Positions 1 through 10,375 of a stretch of 64,000 nucleotides of DNA are shown piece by piece. This DNA comes from Oleiagrimonas soli. Its GTDB lineage: Bacteria > Pseudomonadota > Gammaproteobacteria > Xanthomonadales > Rhodanobacteraceae. The stretch spans positions 1,033,824 through 1,097,823 of the forward strand of contig NZ_KN196470.1 in the NCBI RefSeq assembly GCF_000761445.1. The letters are read 5' to 3'. The notes beneath the pieces were generated by a model. It made no database searches. It worked only from the letters and a program-made list of their open reading frames with translations, and was not told where the DNA came from. The position numbers and the translations under genes are program-made. Numbering within the stretch: position 1 is the first letter of the stretch; every line of letters begins with the position of its first letter.

Positions 1-396
1 GTGGCCGGTAGCGGCGCGACCATGACCGCCGCGCTGAAGAGCGCCATCGACGAGCACAAGTGGATCGTCGTGACCGGCTGGACGCCGCACTGGATGTGGG
101 CGCGCTGGAAGCTGAAGTATCTGGCCGATCCGAAGAACATCTATGGCGACGCCGAGAGCATCGACACCCTGGCGCGCAAGGGGCTGCAGACCAGCGATCC
201 GGGCGCCTACGCCATCCTCGACGGTTTTCACTGGACGGCCGGCGACATGCAGCAAGTCATGGCTGCCGCGCGCGAGCCGGGCAGCGATCCGGCATCGGCC
301 GCCAAACAGTGGGTCGCCGCGCATCCCGACAAGGTAGACGCCTGGACCGGCAGCGCCGACACCAAGGGCATGGCCGACACCGGCACGGCCCAGTGA
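1..396 (+). CDS. Glycine betaine/proline-type ABC transporter substrate-binding protein, C-terminal part
   Basis: Only the last 131 residues lie in the window; the gene begins upstream and is open from base 1. The stretch around WIVVTGWTPHWMWARW followed by KYLADPKNIYG is characteristic of the OpuAC/ProX-type periplasmic domain that binds glycine betaine or choline through aromatic residues. The protein would act in the periplasm as the binding component of an osmoprotectant ABC importer. The rest of the transporter is not in the window and presumably lies upstream. The porin gene follows 74 bp downstream in the same direction, so the two could be co-transcribed. Family assignment is good; the exact ligand is inferred from the family. 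Confidence 0.8.
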   Translation: MAGSGATMTAALKSAIDEHKWIVVTGWTPHWMWARWKLKYLADPKNIYGDAESIDTLARKGLQTSDPGAYAILDGFHWTAGDMQQVMAAAREPGSDPASAAKQWVAAHPDKVDAWTGSADTKGMADTGTAQ

Positions 397-470
397 GATC
401 GGGTTGACCCGAGCGCCGGGCGGCTGAGCAGCGTCGCCCGGCATGCATCCAATCGAAAAAGGGGATCGCC

Positions 471-1838
471 ATGAACGCATCCACCCGTGCCTGCGCGCTG
501 GCCATCGGCATCGCCGCAGCGCTGGCTGCGCCCTACGCGGCCGCTTCCGGTACGACCGGCCAGAAGAACGACAAGCCATCCAGGCAGGCCGACATGACGG
601 CGCGCATCCGCGCCATGCAGAAGCAGATCGACAGGTTGCAGAAGCAGCTCGACGACATGCGGGCCCAGCAGGCGGCCACGCAGCAACAGTCGTCCGACAC
701 GCGCAAGAAGCTGGACACGCTGGCCGAAGACAGCAAGAAGACCCAGGCCAAGGTCGCCAAGGTCGAGAAGAAAAAGAAGAACGGCATCACCGTCGGCGGC
801 GCCATGCGCTTCCAGTACAGCTACGAGGACTACAACAAGAGCAATGTCCACCGCACCGGCGACGCCGATTTCGACATCTTCCGCCTGAACTTTCGCGGCA
901 AGGTCGACGACATCGAGTTGCAGGCCGAGTGGCGCTGGTTCCAGTACATGAGCGCGGTGAAATACGCTTGGCTGGGCTATGACTTCAGCAAGCACCAGCA
1001 GTTGCAGGTGGGTCTGACGCGCATCCCGTTCGGCAACCAGCCGTACAACTCGCACAACTACTTCTTCAGCTCGAACTATTACCTGGGGCTGGAAGACACC
1101 TACCACATGGGCGTCGAGTACGTGTATTCGGGCGATCCGTGGAACGTGCAGCTGGCGTTCTTCAAGAACGACGGCATGGGCGGCATCGACGGTTACGTCA
1201 GCAACCGCTCCGACAGCTATTCGTACAACGTGGTCGGCGTGCGCGGTGCGGGCGAGGGCATCTACGACGATCCGCAGCACCCGATCGCCAGCGCGAACAC
1301 GGCCGCTGCGCGCGTCGCTTACACCTTCACGCCCAACGACGATCTCAAGGTCGAGCTGGGCGCGTCGGGCCTGCACGGTGGGCTGGAAGGTCCGGCCTCC
1401 AGCGTCGGTAGCTACTCGGCCTACGCGCTGCACATGAACACGACCTACAAGCGTTGGAACCTCCAGGCGCAGGCATCGCGCTACGACTACAACGTCGACG
1501 GCGGCGGCGACCTGCTGGCCGTGGGCGCCTACGCGTTCTACGACTCCATTCCGGCCAAGGCCGATTCCTACACCTTCAACGTGAAATATCACCAGCCGGT
1601 GCGATGGGGACCGATCAAGGGGCTGGACTTCTACAACGACTACTCGTTGATCACCAACAAGTCCGGCATGCTGCCGAGCACCTTCATGAACATCCTCGGC
1701 GTCGGCGTGTCGGCGGGCGATCTGTACACCTATTTCGATTTCGTCACCGCGCGCAACCAGCCGTTCATCGGCGGCAGCATGGCCGGCGACGGCAAGGTCG
1801 AGCATCGCTTCAACGTGAACTTCGGGTTTTATTTCTGA
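471..1838 (+). CDS. Outer-membrane porin (phosphate/sugar-porin-like beta-barrel with coiled-coil N-terminus)
   Basis: The 455-residue protein starts with a Sec signal peptide (about residues 1-26, rich in Ala). A Lys/Gln/Asp-rich coiled-coil segment follows (about 40-100, with KQIDRLQKQLDDM). The rest, from about 105 to 455, alternates aromatic and polar residues as in a transmembrane beta-barrel. It ends in ...FNVNFGFYF, and a terminal Phe is the usual recognition signal for outer-membrane barrel insertion. The coiled coil plus barrel layout resembles the OprO/OprP-like porin family. An AAGGGG ribosome-binding site sits just before the ATG. Its place after a betaine-type binding protein suggests it passes the same solute across the outer membrane; that link is inference. 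Confidence 0.78.
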   Translation: MNASTRACALAIGIAAALAAPYAAASGTTGQKNDKPSRQADMTARIRAMQKQIDRLQKQLDDMRAQQAATQQQSSDTRKKLDTLAEDSKKTQAKVAKVEKKKKNGITVGGAMRFQYSYEDYNKSNVHRTGDADFDIFRLNFRGKVDDIELQAEWRWFQYMSAVKYAWLGYDFSKHQQLQVGLTRIPFGNQPYNSHNYFFSSNYYLGLEDTYHMGVEYVYSGDPWNVQLAFFKNDGMGGIDGYVSNRSDSYSYNVVGVRGAGEGIYDDPQHPIASANTAAARVAYTFTPNDDLKVELGASGLHGGLEGPASSVGSYSAYALHMNTTYKRWNLQAQASRYDYNVDGGGDLLAVGAYAFYDSIPAKADSYTFNVKYHQPVRWGPIKGLDFYNDYSLITNKSGMLPSTFMNILGVGVSAGDLYTYFDFVTARNQPFIGGSMAGDGKVEHRFNVNFGFYF

Positions 1839-1862
1839 GGGCCGGGGTGAACGACCTACGGG

Positions 1863-1948
1863 GTCGTCATTCCTGCGCAAGCAGGAACCCAGTGACTTTC
1901 GATCCGTCGAGAAAGTCGCTGGGTCCCGGCATTCGCCGGGATGACGAC
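1863..1948. repeat. REP/BIME-type palindromic repeat, copy 1
   Basis: An imperfect inverted repeat of about 85 bp. It opens with GTCGTCATTCCTGCGCAAGC and closes with CGGCATTCGCCGGGATGACG. The inner arms are CCCAGTGACTTTC and GAAAGTCGCTGGG. Two relatives occur at 20404-20496 and 30439-30521. All three lie between genes, as expected for extragenic palindromes of the GTCATTCC type common in Proteobacteria. Confidence 0.75.
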
Positions 1949-2147
1949 AGAAAAAATGCTCGCGACAAGCCCCAACGAGGATTCCGAAGTCTTCAAGGGC
2001 TGCGTGTCGTAGTCACTACGCGCAAGTACGCATCGACCGAACTGCGTCAATGCAATACTTCCCGTTGCACGGCACAGAGAGAAGCAAGAGCTGCATGGTT
2101 CCGTGCCGGGCAAAGCAGGTGGATGCGTCACAGGTGCCGCTGCGTCG

Positions 2148-2176
2148 TTGACACGATGCAGGTGCCGGGCTAGCTT
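2148..2176 (+). promoter_or_regulatory. Candidate sigma-70 promoter of the thrS operon
   Basis: A perfect -35 box TTGACA (2148-2153) is separated by exactly 17 bp from TAGCTT (2171-2176), a moderate -10 box. Transcription from here would begin near 2183. That gives thrS a leader of about 150 nt containing the possible leader peptide and terminator listed next. No start site is measured; this is a sequence match. Confidence 0.5.
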
Positions 2177-2236
2177 TCACTCCATCCGAAACATGAACAA
2201 GGTGGCCGGCAGGTAACTGCAGGTCGAGTGTGCGAC

Positions 2237-2263
2237 ATGGACACTACGAACTCCCGACATTGA
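2237..2263 (+). CDS. Possible thrS leader peptide (MDTTNSRH)
   Basis: A nine-codon reading frame, ATG to TGA, encodes MDTTNSRH. It contains two adjacent threonine codons (ACT ACG) and stops 26 nt before a terminator-like hairpin upstream of threonyl-tRNA synthetase. Tandem codons for the cognate amino acid ahead of a terminator are the hallmark of ribosome-mediated attenuation. The ribosome-binding site is weak and two Thr codons are few, so chance is a real alternative. Confidence 0.3.
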   Translation: MDTTNSRH

Positions 2264-2288
2264 ATCTTCGCGCTGGGCTTCCACCATG

Positions 2289-2309
2289 GGGCGCTGCGCG
2301 CCCTTTTTT
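2289..2309 (+). terminator. Intrinsic terminator/attenuator just upstream of thrS
   Basis: GGGCGC, loop TGC, GCGCCC forms an all-GC six-pair stem followed directly by six T residues (2304-2309). It ends 24 nt before the thrS start codon. CGCGC at 2269-2273 could instead pair with GCGCG at 2296-2300 and break the stem. That offers a simple antiterminator, which is inference. The hairpin could also end a short upstream transcript. Confidence 0.55.
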
Positions 2310-2333
2310 ATTGCTCGCAGAAATGTTCCGACC

Positions 2334-4235
2334 ATGATTGAAATTACTCTTCCCGACGGCAGCAAGCGGCCGTTTGAACACCCCGTGTCCGTGCAGGATG
2401 TGGCCGCCTCCATCGGCGCCGGTCTGGCCAAGGCCACGTTGGCCGGCAAGGTCGACGGCAAGCTGGTCGACGCCAGCTATCGCATCGATCGCGACGCCGG
2501 CCTGGAAATCGTCACCGACAAGAGCCCCGAGGCGCTGGAGATCCTGCGCCACTCGACCGCGCATCTGCTGGCGCAGGCCGTGCAGCGCCTGTATCCGGGC
2601 GCGCAGGTCACCATCGGTCCGGTCATCGACAACGGCTTCTACTACGACTTCGCCTACGAGCGTCCCTTCACGCCGGAAGATCTGGAAAAGATCGAGGCGG
2701 AGATGAAGAAGATCGTCGACGAGAAGCTGCCGGTCGAGCGCAGCGTGAAGTCGCGCGACGATGCGGTGAGGTTCTTCCGCGACATGGGCGAGGAGTACAA
2801 GGCCGAGATCATCGAGTCGATCCCGGCCAACGAGGAGCTTTCGCTCTACAGCCAGGGCGAATTCACCGACCTTTGCCGCGGTCCGCACGTGCCCGACACT
2901 GGCAAGCTGCGCGCGTTCAAGCTGATGAAGGTGGCCGGCGCCTACTGGCGCGGCGATTCGGACAACGCGATGCTGACGCGCATCTACGGCACCGCGTGGG
3001 TCAACGACAAGCAGCTCAAGGCCTACCTGACCCAGTTGGAAGAAGCCGAGAAACGCGACCACCGCAAGATCGGCAAGGCCATGGGCCTGTTCCACCAGCA
3101 GGAAGAAGGTCCGGGCATGGTGTTCTGGCACCCGAAGGGCTGGGCGCTGTGGCAGCAGGTCGAGCAGTACATGCGCAAGGTGTACCGCGACTCCGGCTAC
3201 AAGGAAGTGCGCGGCCCGCAGATCCTCGACGTGTCGCTGTGGAAGAAATCCGGCCACTGGGACAACTACAAGGACAACATGTTCTTCACCGAGTCGGAGA
3301 AGCACACCTACGCGGTGAAGCCGATGAACTGCCCGGGTCACGTGCAGATCTACAATGCCGGTCTGCACAGCTATCGCGACCTGCCGATCCGCTACGGCGA
3401 GTTCGGCGGCTGCCACCGCAACGAGCCGTCCGGCGCGCTGCATGGCCTGATGCGTGTGCGCGCCTTCACCCAGGACGACGGCCACATCTTCTGCACGCCC
3501 GAGCAGATCGAGGCCGAGGTGACCGCCTTCCACGCCCAGGCGATGAAGGTGTACGGCGATTTCGGCTTCGAGCACATCGAGATGAAGATCGCGCTGCGTC
3601 CCGAGGACCGCATCGGCGCGGACGAAGTCTGGGATGCTTCGGAGGAAGCCCTGCGCAGCGCCTTGCGCGCCGCCGGCGTCGAGTGGGACGAGCTGCCGGG
3701 CGAGGGCGCGTTCTACGGCCCGAAGATCGAGTACCATATGCGTGACTCGATCGGCCGCGGCTGGCAGGTCGGCACCATGCAGGTGGATTTCTCCATGCCC
3801 GAGCGTCTGGGCGCGGAGTATGTGGACGAACACAGTCAGCGTCGGCATCCGGTGATGTTGCATCGCGCCATCGTGGGTTCGATGGAGCGCTTCATCGGTA
3901 TCCTGATCGAACATCATGCAGGCCAGTTCCCGGCCTGGCTGGCGCCGGTGCAAGCGGTGGTGATGAACATCACCGATGCACAGGCGGACTTCGCCGCCGA
4001 GGTGGCGCAAGTCCTTGTCGAGAAAGGCTTCCGTGTGGAAGCGGATTTGCGCAACGAAAAAGTCGGCTATAAAATCCGCGAACATACGCTGTCGAAGGTG
4101 CCGTATCTCCTGGTCGTGGGCGACCGCGAGAAGGAGGCAGGCGCCGTTTCCGTGCGTAGCCGCTCGGGTGAGGATCTGGGCAGCATGCCGCTGGCGGATT
4201 TCGCCGCGCGGCTGGAGACCGAGGGTCGACGCTGA
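2334..4235 (+). CDS. thrS: Threonyl-tRNA synthetase
   Basis: ThrRS charges tRNA-Thr with threonine in the cytoplasm. The 633-residue product begins [12 protein letters not shown], the usual start of the N-terminal TGS domain; the family is about 640 residues in gammaproteobacteria. An in-frame ATG at 2286 lies inside the terminator-like hairpin and is not preferred. After the TGS domain comes the editing/SAD domain ([11 protein letters not shown], near residues 75-95, and the zinc motif around LCRGPHV). The class II catalytic core follows, with [22 protein letters not shown] and [18 protein letters not shown], and then a C-terminal anticodon-binding domain. infC follows after 41 nt, the normal operon partner. 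Confidence 0.97.
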   Translation: MIEITLPDGSKRPFEHPVSVQDVAASIGAGLAKATLAGKVDGKLVDASYRIDRDAGLEIVTDKSPEALEILRHSTAHLLAQAVQRLYPGAQVTIGPVIDNGFYYDFAYERPFTPEDLEKIEAEMKKIVDEKLPVERSVKSRDDAVRFFRDMGEEYKAEIIESIPANEELSLYSQGEFTDLCRGPHVPDTGKLRAFKLMKVAGAYWRGDSDNAMLTRIYGTAWVNDKQLKAYLTQLEEAEKRDHRKIGKAMGLFHQQEEGPGMVFWHPKGWALWQQVEQYMRKVYRDSGYKEVRGPQILDVSLWKKSGHWDNYKDNMFFTESEKHTYAVKPMNCPGHVQIYNAGLHSYRDLPIRYGEFGGCHRNEPSGALHGLMRVRAFTQDDGHIFCTPEQIEAEVTAFHAQAMKVYGDFGFEHIEMKIALRPEDRIGADEVWDASEEALRSALRAAGVEWDELPGEGAFYGPKIEYHMRDSIGRGWQVGTMQVDFSMPERLGAEYVDEHSQRRHPVMLHRAIVGSMERFIGILIEHHAGQFPAWLAPVQAVVMNITDAQADFAAEVAQVLVEKGFRVEADLRNEKVGYKIREHTLSKVPYLLVVGDREKEAGAVSVRSRSGEDLGSMPLADFAARLETEGRR

Positions 4236-4276
4236 TCGGCCACGGTCATTCTTGAGCATCATTTGGAGGACGAGGT

Positions 4277-4804
4277 ATCGCCACCCCTGACAACAAGCGT
4301 AATCGTCGCAATCACGAAATCCGCGTGCCCAAGGTTCGCGTCATCGACGCCGAAGGCGAGCAGGTCGGTATCGTAAGCCGCGACGAAGCGTTGGAAATGG
4401 CCGAGGAAGCCGGCCTGGACCTGGTGGAAATCCAGCCCAACGCCGAACCGCCGGTCTGCCGCATCATGGACTTCGGCAAGTACAAGTTCGAGCAGCAGAA
4501 AAAGGCCAACGCGGCGCGCAAGAAGACCAAGAAGATCGAGATCAAGGAAATCAAGTTCCGTCCGAACACGGACGTGGGCGATTACCAGATCAAGCTGCGC
4601 AACATCCTGCGTTTCCTCGAGGAAGGCGACAAGGTCAAGGTGACCATTCGCTTCCGCGGACGCGAGATGGCGCATCAGGAACTCGGTCGCGAGCTGGCTT
4701 CGCGCGTGCAGCAGGATGTCGGCGAGAACGGCGTGGTCGAGCAGTTTCCGCGCCAGGAAGGCCGTCTGATGGTGATGATGCTGGCGCCGCCGAAGACTTC
4801 CTGA
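4277..4804 (+). CDS. infC: Translation initiation factor IF-3, starting at a rare ATC codon
   Basis: IF-3 binds the 30S subunit and rejects wrong start codons and wrong initiator tRNA. The conserved body ([23 protein letters not shown] segment, [28 protein letters not shown]) is clear. A GTG at 4325 would cut off the conserved N-terminus. The frame extends upstream without a stop to ATC at 4277, giving [20 protein letters not shown] after the initiator. A strong TTTGGAGGA ribosome-binding site sits 7 nt before it. The length becomes 175 residues, matching the family (about 180). Rare AUU/AUC starts are known for infC and allow IF-3 to repress its own translation. No other start in this frame has such a site. 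Confidence 0.93.
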   Translation: MATPDNKRNRRNHEIRVPKVRVIDAEGEQVGIVSRDEALEMAEEAGLDLVEIQPNAEPPVCRIMDFGKYKFEQQKKANAARKKTKKIEIKEIKFRPNTDVGDYQIKLRNILRFLEEGDKVKVTIRFRGREMAHQELGRELASRVQQDVGENGVVEQFPRQEGRLMVMMLAPPKTS

Positions 4805-5009
4805 AGTCTCGGCTGGACGCCTGACATTCGTCTCCGCGAGCCCTCGCGGAGGCGGTAGCGTGCGAGGCTTCCCTCGCGCGCAGTATTCATAGTAAAATCC
4901 GCAGTTCGGCCCGATATGGACGGGTCATGACAAGCCGATCCGGGCAGGACGGAAAGCGCCACGCAGTGGCCGCCGGGGTCAGTCGAAGAAACGAGACAAG
5001 GGAATCATC
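4805..5009 (+). promoter_or_regulatory. infC-rpmI intergenic leader with perfect hairpin and possible -10 box
   Basis: This 205-nt gap before the L35-L20 genes holds a perfect nine-pair hairpin (CTCCGCGAG, CC, CTCGCGGAG at 4832-4851) without a T tract. A TAAAAT -10-like box lies at 4893-4898 with no clear -35. In other gammaproteobacteria L20 represses rpmI-rplT by binding structured RNA in this interval. A similar role here is inference from position. Confidence 0.35.
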
Positions 5010-5207
5010 ATGCCCAAGATCAAGACCAACCGGGCCGCTGCCAAGCGGTTCCGCAAGACGGCGACCGGCAAGTTCAAGGCCGGCCATGCCTTCAAGTCGC
5101 ACATCCTGACCAAGAAGTCGACCAAGCGTAAGCGCGGCCTCCGCGCTCCCAACCACGTGCGCGACTGCGACAGCAAGTCCGTCGCCCGCATGCTGCCCTA
5201 CGCGTAA
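5010..5207 (+). CDS. rpmI: 50S ribosomal protein L35
   Basis: The 65-residue basic protein begins [20 protein letters not shown] and ends near [10 protein letters not shown], the standard L35 sequence and length. It is a structural protein of the large ribosomal subunit. AAGGGAATCATC provides the ribosome-binding region. The stop is 19 nt before rplT, the invariant partner. Confidence 0.97.
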   Translation: MPKIKTNRAAAKRFRKTATGKFKAGHAFKSHILTKKSTKRKRGLRAPNHVRDCDSKSVARMLPYA

Positions 5208-5226
5208 GGATCAGGAGTAGACCACC

Positions 5227-5898
5227 ATGGCACGAGTCAAGCGGGGCGTTATCGCCCGTCGTCGTCACAAGAAAATCATCGGTCGCGCGAAGGGCTACTA
5301 CAACGCCCGCCGCAAGGTGTATCGCGTAGCCAACCAGGCCGTCATCAAGGCCGGCCAGTACGCCTACATCGGCCGCAAGCAGAAGAAGCGTCAGTTCCGT
5401 TCGCTGTGGATCGTGCGTATCAACGCCGCCGCGCGCATGTTCGATCTGTCGTACAGCCGCCTGATCAACGGTCTGAACAAGGCCGGCATCGAGGTTGACC
5501 GCAAGGTCCTGGCCGACATCGCCGTGCACGACATCAAGGCCTTCGGCGCCATCGCCGCGCAGGCCAAGGCCGCGCTGGAAGGCAAGGCCGCGCCGAAGCC
5601 GGCCGCGAAGAAGGCCGCTGCGCCGAAGAAGGCCGCCGCCAAGGGCGACGACCTGACCAAGATCGAGGGCATCGGCCCGAAGATCGGCGAACTGCTGGCG
5701 GGCCAGGGCGTGGACACCTACGCCAAGCTGGCCGACACCAGCGTCGAGAAGCTCGGCGAAATCCTGCACGAAGCCGGCAGCCGTTATGCCTCCCACGATC
5801 CGGGCACCTGGCCGCAGCAGGCCAAGCTGGCCGCCGAAGGCAAGTTTGACGAGCTGAAAGCGCTGCAGGACGAGCTCAAGGGCGGTCGCGTCGCCTGA
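5227..5898 (+). CDS. rplT: 50S ribosomal protein L20 with a C-terminal helix-hairpin-helix domain fusion
   Basis: Residues 1 to about 118 are ordinary L20 ([17 protein letters not shown]..., [32 protein letters not shown]), which helps assemble the 50S subunit and usually represses its own operon. Normal L20 stops near residue 118, but this frame continues to 223. A Lys/Ala/Pro-rich linker (about 119-142) leads into a domain with [20 protein letters not shown], then [28 protein letters not shown] and [13 protein letters not shown]. This is a helix-hairpin-helix fold of the type found as tails on some other ribosomal proteins. There is no frameshift or internal stop, and GC content and codon use look uniform. 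What the extra domain does is unknown; RNA or DNA contact is the family expectation. Confidence 0.93.
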   Translation: MARVKRGVIARRRHKKIIGRAKGYYNARRKVYRVANQAVIKAGQYAYIGRKQKKRQFRSLWIVRINAAARMFDLSYSRLINGLNKAGIEVDRKVLADIAVHDIKAFGAIAAQAKAALEGKAAPKPAAKKAAAPKKAAAKGDDLTKIEGIGPKIGELLAGQGVDTYAKLADTSVEKLGEILHEAGSRYASHDPGTWPQQAKLAAEGKFDELKALQDELKGGRVA

Positions 5899-5906
5899 GC
5901 CAGTGA

Positions 5907-7025
<1,119 letters not shown>

Positions 7026-7113
7026 ACGGCCGCGCGGGGGCGACCTCGCGCGCAACCACGGCGCGCCACTCCGCGCGCACTTCCGACCCTGATACAGAAT
7101 TGCGGCGCTACAC

Positions 7114-9495
7114 ATGAAATTTTCCGAGAAATGGCTGCGTGAACTGGTGGACATCCCGGCGGATCGGGACGCCCTGTTGCGACGGCTGACTATGGCTGGC
7201 CTCGAAGTCGAGGACGTCGAGTTGCTGGGCGAGTCGCTGGACGGCGTGGTGGTCGGCGAAATCGTCGCCGCCGAACCGCATCCGGACGCAGACCGCCTGC
7301 AGGTCTGCACCGTCGAGGCGGGATTGGACGCACCGCTGCAGATCGTCTGCGGCGCGCCGAACGCCCGCGTCGGCCTGAAGGCGCCGCTGGCCACGGTCGG
7401 CGCGACGCTGCCGGGCGGCATCAAGATCAAGAAGGCCAAGCTGCGCGGCGTGGAATCGTCGGGCATGCTGTGTTCGGCCAAGGAGCTGGGCGTGGACAGC
7501 GACGCTTCCGGCCTGATGGAGCTGCCGGCCGATGCCCGCACCGGCGCGCCCTTCGCCGAGTTGCTGGGGCTGCCGGACGCCGCCATCGAGATCGGCCTGA
7601 CGCCGAACCGTCCCGACTGCCTGGGCATGTGGGGGCTGGCGCGCGACGTCGCCGCGCAGTTCGACAGCACGCTGAAGATCGAGCCGCCGTCGGCCGTCGC
7701 CATCGACGGCGAAGCCTCGCGCGAAGTGCGCCTGGACGCCGGCGCCGACTGTCCGCGCTACCTGGGCCGCATCGTCGAGGGCATCGACCCGTCGGCGCCG
7801 ACGCCGCTGTGGATGGCCGAGCGCCTGCGCCGCGCGGGCCTGCGTCCGATCAGCGTGGTGGTCGATGTCACCAACTACGTCATGCTGGAAACCGGGCAGC
7901 CGTTGCACGCCTTCGACAATGATCGGCTGCAGGGCGCGATCGTGGTGCGCCACGCGCGGGACGGCGAACCGCTGACTCTGCTCGACGGCACCGAAGTCAC
8001 CTTGACGCCCGAGTTCCTGCTGATCGCCGACGAGGCCGCGCCGCTGGCCGTGGCCGGCATCATGGGCGGCCTGGCGTCCAGCGTCACCGACGCCACTCGC
8101 AATGTGTTCCTGGAGAGCGCGCACTTCGCGCCCACCGCGATCAGCGGTCGCGCGCGCAAGCTGGGTTTGCACACCGATGCCTCGCACCGCTTCGAGCGCG
8201 GCGTCGATCCGGAGCTGCCGCGGCAGGCGCTGGAGCGCGCCAGCGCGTTGCTGCGGGAACTGGCCGGCGGCAAGGCCGGGCCGCTGCTCGGCGCCGAGCG
8301 CGTCGAGGATCTGCCGGTGCGCGAGGTCGTGTCGTTGCGTCGCGCACGACTGGAACGCGTGCTGGGTCTGCGTATCGAAGACACGGCCGTGCACCGCATG
8401 CTCGAAGCGCTGCAGTGCGAGGTCGAGGACACGGCCGACGGCTGGCGTGCGCGTCCGCCGAGTCATCGTTTCGATATCGAGCGCGAAGAAGACCTCATCG
8501 AAGAAGTCATCCGCATCCACGGCTACGAGCACATTCCGACCCACGCGCCCAGCGGCGAGCTGGCGCTGCAAGCCGATCCGGAAGGCCGTCTGAAACCGCT
8601 CGATCTGGGGCTTCAGCTGGCCGCGCGCGGTTATCAGGAAGCCATCTGCATGGCTTTCGTGAAGGCCGAACTGCTGCAGGACTGGGGCCTGGACGCCGAC
8701 ACCGTGGCGCTGGCCAATCCGTTGTCGGCCGATCTGGCGGTGATGCGGCCTTCGCTGCTGCCGGGCTTGATCGAGGCGCTGCGCCGCAATCGCGCGCGGC
8801 AGCAGTCGCGCGTGCGTCTGTTCGAGCTGGGCAACGTCTTCAAGGCCGGCGCGGACGCGCCCGTCGAAACCGCGGAACTGGCGCTGGTCGCCAGCGGCGC
8901 GGCGCATGCCGAGCAATGGGGGCAGCCGTCGCGGGCGGTCGACTTTCACGATCTGAAGGGCGACCTGGAGTCGGTGCTGGCGCTGTGCGCCGACCCGCAG
9001 GCCTGGAGTTTCGACGCCGAGGCGCTGCCGCACTGGCTGCATCCGGGGCGCGGCGCGCGCGTGCTGCGCGACGGCAAGGTCGCCGGCTACATCGGCGAAC
9101 TGCATCCGCGTCTGACGAGTGCGCTGGACCTGGACGCGGGCGTGCTGGTCGGACAACTGCATCTGCCGATACTGCAGCCGCGTACTCTGCCGCATGCGCA
9201 GCCTGTTTCGCGTTATCCGTCGGTGCGGCGCGACCTGGCCGTGGAATTGTCGGACACGGTGTCCTGGGGCGCCGTGGAAGCCTGCGTTCGCGCCACGTTG
9301 GGCGCACGATTGGCGCAATTGCTGGTGTTTGACCGCTACGCTGGCAAAGGTTTGGGTGATGGACGCAAAAGCCTCGCTATGGGCTTGATTTTACAGGACG
9401 CTTCACGCACTCTTACGGACGAGGACGCGGACCAGTGCGTAGCCGATGCGTTGGCTGCGCTGGAACGCGATTGCATGGCGCGACTGCGAGGGTGA
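7114..9495 (+). CDS. pheT: Phenylalanyl-tRNA synthetase beta subunit
   Basis: The 793-residue beta subunit has the full family layout. It begins [15 protein letters not shown] and continues with a tRNA-binding (EMAP-like) domain at about 40-150 ([18 protein letters not shown]). The B3/B4 editing domain follows (about 210-370, with [21 protein letters not shown]), then the B5 domain (about 400-470), a degenerate catalytic core, and a C-terminal ferredoxin-fold anticodon-binding domain (about 700-793, with [16 protein letters not shown]). The length equals the E. coli protein (795). Its TGA is one nucleotide before the ihfA start, so translation is probably coupled. Confidence 0.97.
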   Translation: MKFSEKWLRELVDIPADRDALLRRLTMAGLEVEDVELLGESLDGVVVGEIVAAEPHPDADRLQVCTVEAGLDAPLQIVCGAPNARVGLKAPLATVGATLPGGIKIKKAKLRGVESSGMLCSAKELGVDSDASGLMELPADARTGAPFAELLGLPDAAIEIGLTPNRPDCLGMWGLARDVAAQFDSTLKIEPPSAVAIDGEASREVRLDAGADCPRYLGRIVEGIDPSAPTPLWMAERLRRAGLRPISVVVDVTNYVMLETGQPLHAFDNDRLQGAIVVRHARDGEPLTLLDGTEVTLTPEFLLIADEAAPLAVAGIMGGLASSVTDATRNVFLESAHFAPTAISGRARKLGLHTDASHRFERGVDPELPRQALERASALLRELAGGKAGPLLGAERVEDLPVREVVSLRRARLERVLGLRIEDTAVHRMLEALQCEVEDTADGWRARPPSHRFDIEREEDLIEEVIRIHGYEHIPTHAPSGELALQADPEGRLKPLDLGLQLAARGYQEAICMAFVKAELLQDWGLDADTVALANPLSADLAVMRPSLLPGLIEALRRNRARQQSRVRLFELGNVFKAGADAPVETAELALVASGAAHAEQWGQPSRAVDFHDLKGDLESVLALCADPQAWSFDAEALPHWLHPGRGARVLRDGKVAGYIGELHPRLTSALDLDAGVLVGQLHLPILQPRTLPHAQPVSRYPSVRRDLAVELSDTVSWGAVEACVRATLGARLAQLLVFDRYAGKGLGDGRKSLAMGLILQDASRTLTDEDADQCVADALAALERDCMARLRG

Positions 9496-9496
9496 A

Positions 9497-9796
9497 ATGG
9501 CGCTGACCAAGGCAGACATGGCCGAGCGGCTGTTTCAGGACGTAGGCTTGAACAAGCGCGAAGCGAAAGAATTCGTCGATGCGTTCTTCGAAGCCGTTCG
9601 CGAAGCGCTCGAAAAGGGGGAGCAGGTCAAGCTGTCGGGTTTCGGCAACTTCGATCTGCGCCAGAAGAATCAGCGTCCCGGGCGTAACCCGAAGACCGGC
9701 GAGGAAATTCCCATCTCCGCCCGTCGTGTGGTGACGTTCCGTCCGGGCCAGAAGCTCAAGGTGCGAGTCGAAGGCTATGCTGGACCCAGGCAGTAA
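9497..9796 (+). CDS. ihfA: Integration host factor alpha subunit
   Basis: The product, 99 residues from ATG 9497, begins [24 protein letters not shown] and carries the HU/IHF DNA-binding arm with [21 protein letters not shown] is a heterodimer that sharply bends DNA in replication, recombination and transcription. In-frame ATG codons upstream lie inside pheT; the start one base after the pheT stop gives the standard length. The pheT-ihfA-merR order is conserved in this group. Confidence 0.96.
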   Translation: MALTKADMAERLFQDVGLNKREAKEFVDAFFEAVREALEKGEQVKLSGFGNFDLRQKNQRPGRNPKTGEEIPISARRVVTFRPGQKLKVRVEGYAGPRQ

Positions 9797-10133
9797 CGCA
9801 GAACTCCCCGTCATCCCGGCCAAGCGCTACTTCACCATCGGTGAGGTCAGCGAGCTCTGCGCCGTGAAGCCGCACGTGCTGCGGTACTGGGAACAGGAGT
9901 TCCCGGCCCTGAAGCCGGTCAAGCGCCGTGGCAATCGGCGCTATTACCAGCGCCACGACGTGCTGATGATTCGTCAGATCCGTTCGTTGCTGTACGAACA
10001 GGGTTTCACCATCACTGGCGCGCGTGCGCGACTGGAAGGCGGCGAGGCCCAGGTCGAGTCCAGCCTGTCGCAGCAGATCGTGCATCAGGTGCGCATGGAG
10101 CTGGAAGAAGTCCTCGATATTCTGCGCCACTGA
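9777..10133 (+). CDS. MerR-family transcriptional regulator
   Basis: This is a 118-residue protein with a winged-helix DNA-binding domain at about residues 17-85 ([22 protein letters not shown], then [14 protein letters not shown]). A short C-terminal helix follows. It lacks the cysteine-bearing effector tail of metal-sensing MerR proteins. It overlaps the end of ihfA by 20 nt, so it is translationally linked. This small MerR protein after ihfA is widespread in Proteobacteria; its target is not known to me. Confidence 0.88.
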   Translation: MLDPGSNAELPVIPAKRYFTIGEVSELCAVKPHVLRYWEQEFPALKPVKRRGNRRYYQRHDVLMIRQIRSLLYEQGFTITGARARLEGGEAQVESSLSQQIVHQVRMELEEVLDILRH

Positions 10134-10143
10134 TCGCAGCCGC

Positions 10144-10172
10144 TATCGTTCTTCGGCGCAATCGGCTAGAAT
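10144..10172 (+). promoter_or_regulatory. Candidate promoter of tRNA-Pro
   Basis: TAGAAT at 10167-10172 is a good -10 box placed 23 nt before the mature tRNA. The -35 region (TATCGT at a 17-bp spacing) is poor, so only the -10 box is convincing. Confidence 0.35.
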
Positions 10173-10195
10173 CGCGCCTCTTGTTTGCCGCCCGT

Positions 10196-10272
10196 CGGGG
10201 CGTAGCGCAGCCTGGTAGCGCACTACAATGGGGTTGTAGGGGTCGCGAGTTCGAATCTCGCCGCCCCGACCA
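10196..10272 (+). tRNA. tRNA-Pro (anticodon GGG)
   Basis: A 77-nt cloverleaf can be folded by eye. The acceptor arms CGGGGCG and CGCCCCG are perfect, and the D stem is GCGC/GCGC with CCTGGTA in the D loop. The anticodon stem CTACA/TGTAG holds loop ATGGGGT, giving anticodon GGG. The T arm is GCGAG-TTCGAAT-CTCGC. The 3' end ACCA is encoded in the DNA. A GGG anticodon reads CCC and CCU proline codons. Confidence 0.96.
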
Positions 10273-10294
10273 TTCGCGGCAAGCACGACATCGG

Positions 10295-10322
10295 AAAAAG
10301 CGCTCTCTGGAGCGCTTTTTTT
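10295..10322 (+). terminator. Bidirectional intrinsic terminator after tRNA-Pro
   Basis: AAAAAGCGCTC, loop TCTG, GAGCGCTTTTT forms an 11-pair stem running into a TTTTTTT tract on the plus strand. The A tract at the other side gives a T tract on the minus strand. It can therefore end both the tRNA transcript and the convergent kinase/HD-GYP operon. Confidence 0.85.
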
Positions 10323-10375
10323 GTGCCCGGAAGACGCTCTTCTTTATCGGGCGAGGCGAGTCAGACGAGAGGCTC

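Noticed and set aside
2244..4262. Long minus-strand frame (672 codons) opposite thrS
   Set aside because: It is the antisense shadow of a high-GC gene; its residues are an antisense-type mix rich in His, Arg and Val and match no family, while the plus strand is unmistakably ThrRS.
7108..9318. Minus-strand frame of 736 codons opposite pheT
   Set aside because: Antisense shadow caused by GC-rich third positions; no motif and no ribosome-binding site.
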